The notes under the pieces are model-generated. The model was not told the origin of the DNA. It was given only the letters and a program-made list of their open reading frames with translations, and ran no database searches. This document shows positions 61,642 through 64,000 of a stretch of 64,000 bases of DNA, one piece after another. Each line of letters opens with the position of its first letter. The stretch's first letter is position 1. Source of the stretch: Apus apus (Eukaryota; Chordata; Aves; Apodiformes; Apodidae). The stretch spans positions 92,401,152 through 92,465,151 of the forward strand of contig NC_067285.1 of the NCBI RefSeq assembly GCF_020740795.1, in the 5' to 3' direction. The position numbers and the translations under genes were made by a program.

Positions 61642-64000
61642 CTATCAAAACTGCCTGAAGTGTTGTCATTAATGTATTGTCCCTCTACCTAGAACCACTC
61701 CATGTTTCTGATGACCTTCTTTTTTTTTCTCTTCTGCCAAATCCACTTTCTGAGTTCTGTCATGAGAACTGCAGAGTGTAGTCATGATGTAGATGCCTCA
61801 CAGATATATGGCATAATCTTTTTTCATTTGTGTTCTTTAATAATTTTTAACATTCTGGTTACCTTTCTACTTGCTGTTGAAAGCTCTGAAAGTTTTCAGA
61901 GAGACAAATGACTGAAGATATTTGGTTTTAGTGGTAATAGGTAATTTGGAGTCTGTAAGTATAAAATCAGAAACATACTTCCACCCCAACCAAACACTTA
62001 TTGACATTTAAATTGTCTAGTTTATTTTCTAGTAGCTCAGTATCATCATATTCTGTGATTCATCACAGACACCTTTATTACTCTGAATATTTTGTACTGT
62101 CATCCCATTTTTAACTTAATTATTCAAAATTTTTGATGAGTAAGTTAGCATGGATCTGTGTGGGACTTTTCTATTAACCAGCTTGCCTTGAGAAAACTGT
62201 GTTTTCCTACCCTTTTTTTCCTTTCAGGCAGAAAACAAGCCAAAAAGAGAGTATTTTTTCTTCTTAAAATTTCTGTGAGTTTGTTCAGTATGGAATTCAA
62301 GATGTGCTTGGCTGGAAGAAAGTATGAAGAGCAAAATAGTAGCACATTAGAACTTCGTGTTAATTAATATTTCAGACAGTGGTATGGGTGAAACTCCCAC
62401 TTGCCTTGTGTATGTTTATATCAGTAGTAATTGGTGTATTTATGTATGTTATTTTGTATTTAATTTACTAATTATTCACTAAAGTAAAATAACCAGCTTT
62501 TATAATTCCTTAAAAAAGATTATAACTGAACTAGTTAAACTATTAAGGAATAGTTCTTCTCTATTAAAAAAACCTGACTTAAGGCATTTTCAGTTTTAAA
62601 TTATGATGCTGGATGGATGTAATATAGATGAAAAAGTAGGAGGGTTCACCAGCAATAGCAAAGTATAATATTCTGAGTATTAAGGTGACTTCCAACTTAA
62701 GGGAAGATGTTTTATGCTATTCTTCATTCTACAAAGAGGTATTTAATTCTGTGTAAGACAGAAAATGCAAATCATGTAATGTTTTCAAGCACGTTTATCA
62801 CTTTTTTTTGGCCTAACATTTGCATTTAATGAAGATTCTGACTTCTTTGAAGTGCATGTCCAGAAGCAAAAGAAAAATTATTTTCAGGAAAGTGCAACAC
62901 TGATTTTCTGAAGTGATACAGTAACTGTGTCTCTTAGAAGATGTTTTGTGCATCAAACTTGGGTCCTCTGTGTTTCAATTACTTGAGCTGAAAGTAGAAC
63001 CACTAGTAAAATATAGATTTAGAGAAAATATTCTCAAAGGTTATTACCATTCCTGAGGTTTGACTTAGTTTCTAATTTGCCAGCAATGGTCATGTTATAC
63101 AGTTCCTCTATTTATTTCCATTTCAGTGAGCAGGCTGCCTGGGTGCTGCTGGGTACCCACATATGTTATATCTTCTTACATGATAAAACAGACTGACCAG
63201 AAGCCAAGACTCAATCACAATGGGAAAGAGGAAATACACCCTTAAATTTTGTAGGAGAAAAGGAGTAGTCAGAAATACTTGGTTTTGAAAAGTCTGGATA
63301 GAACACTGATATGTATAATAGTAGACCATAAATGCCAACCCAAATCTAAGGTACTTGATAATTATCTTTGTGGTTTAACATAAATGCATGTAAATCTTTT
63401 AAATCTTATTCTTACTATGCACTAAGATTAAGTGAAGTGGAACAACGGGAGGGAAGCTAGGCAGGTGGAATGCTAGCCAAGTTGAAAAGCAAAGTGCTTG
63501 AAAGGTGATTCTCAAAGGAAAACTTACATTTTATATGGAGTTTGTCACTAAAAAAGATCTCCCTTTAAAATCTTCTGCACTTAACTCTTCTTAATTTTTA
63601 CTTGGAAGAGTGGAAATGAGAGATAAATCAAGAGGTATGTTTGTGAAATTAAAAAAGTGTATTTGCAGATGATAGCTTACGGAAGAGTGAAATAAATGAA
63701 ATTCAAAATGACAGATACTACTGGTTGTCACCAGAGATTTAGACCATATTTTGATATTAAAATGTATGCAAATTTGATAGCAGTAGTCTAGCAGCAGCAA
63801 TTTGTACAATATAAGGTGCTGACAGCTAGGCTTCTTGAAAATAATACAATGAGATTTCATTGCACGAATATTAAAGATTAATTTATGTAGAAATAGCTTT
63901 CACCAGAGATGGAGACAATTGTCCACAAAGCCTTAGAAGAATCAGATGATAAAAGAAATGTAAGTGACATAAACCCTTTAATGCTCCTGCAACTTGCAAT
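61642..64000. other. Presumed intron or 5' side of the death-domain gene
   Basis: AT-rich. Minus-strand frames near 63180-63250 (ending TATCAT|GTAAGA) and 63670-63800 (ending TCTTCC|GTAAGC) have donor-like ends but poor acceptors and no recognisable domain. A plus-strand exon-like unit lies at 62228-62274. The remainder of the gene should lie beyond the window. Confidence 0.4.

Overview
The window looks like nuclear DNA of a bird. It is AT-rich and almost free of genes. It carries fragments of CR1 LINEs, including the short 3' tails ending in ATTCTRTG-type repeats that are typical of avian genomes, and two long terminal repeats (LTRs) of an endogenous-retrovirus family with the avian-style start TGTCCTGG. 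Nothing bacterial, plasmid or viral in organisation is present. I cannot tell the species.

The only protein-coding gene I can support is on the minus strand near the right end. The last coding exon (56971-57260) encodes a C-terminal death domain. A 58-bp exon (57848-57905) joins it in a compatible phase across a consensus intron. Two further exon candidates lie upstream at 58999-59184 and 61552-61641, both open, both phase 0 at each end. From the fold and the C-terminal position of the domain, the best candidate is DTHD1 (death domain containing 1). The symbol comes from family knowledge, not from a search. The 5' part of the gene would lie beyond 64000.

The other ~55 kb reads as a gene desert downstream of that gene. 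Repeats in it are: an old CR1 tail (755-862, minus), a solo LTR with 5-bp target-site duplications (6764-7443, minus), a CR1 3' tail (9631-10040, plus), a 3'-truncated CR1 reverse-transcriptase fragment (14552-15432, plus), a second LTR of the same family (15979-16721, minus), a ~2.5-kb CR1 body with broken endonuclease and reverse-transcriptase frames (about 20075-22590, minus), a possible MIR-like SINE fragment (22950-23010), a CR1 3' end (31727-32033, minus), and a CR1 tail apparently interrupted by a ~530-bp insertion (54356-54970).

No undescribed biological system is demonstrated. The items most worth checking are the extra exons of the death-domain gene, an isolated exon-like unit with perfect splice consensus at 53340-53438, an open frame ending at a strong splice donor near 23138, the insertion inside the CR1 tail near 54.4-54.97 kb, and several candidate regulatory motifs (a TAATTA palindrome, an octamer pair, CTCF-like sites, a CpG hairpin).
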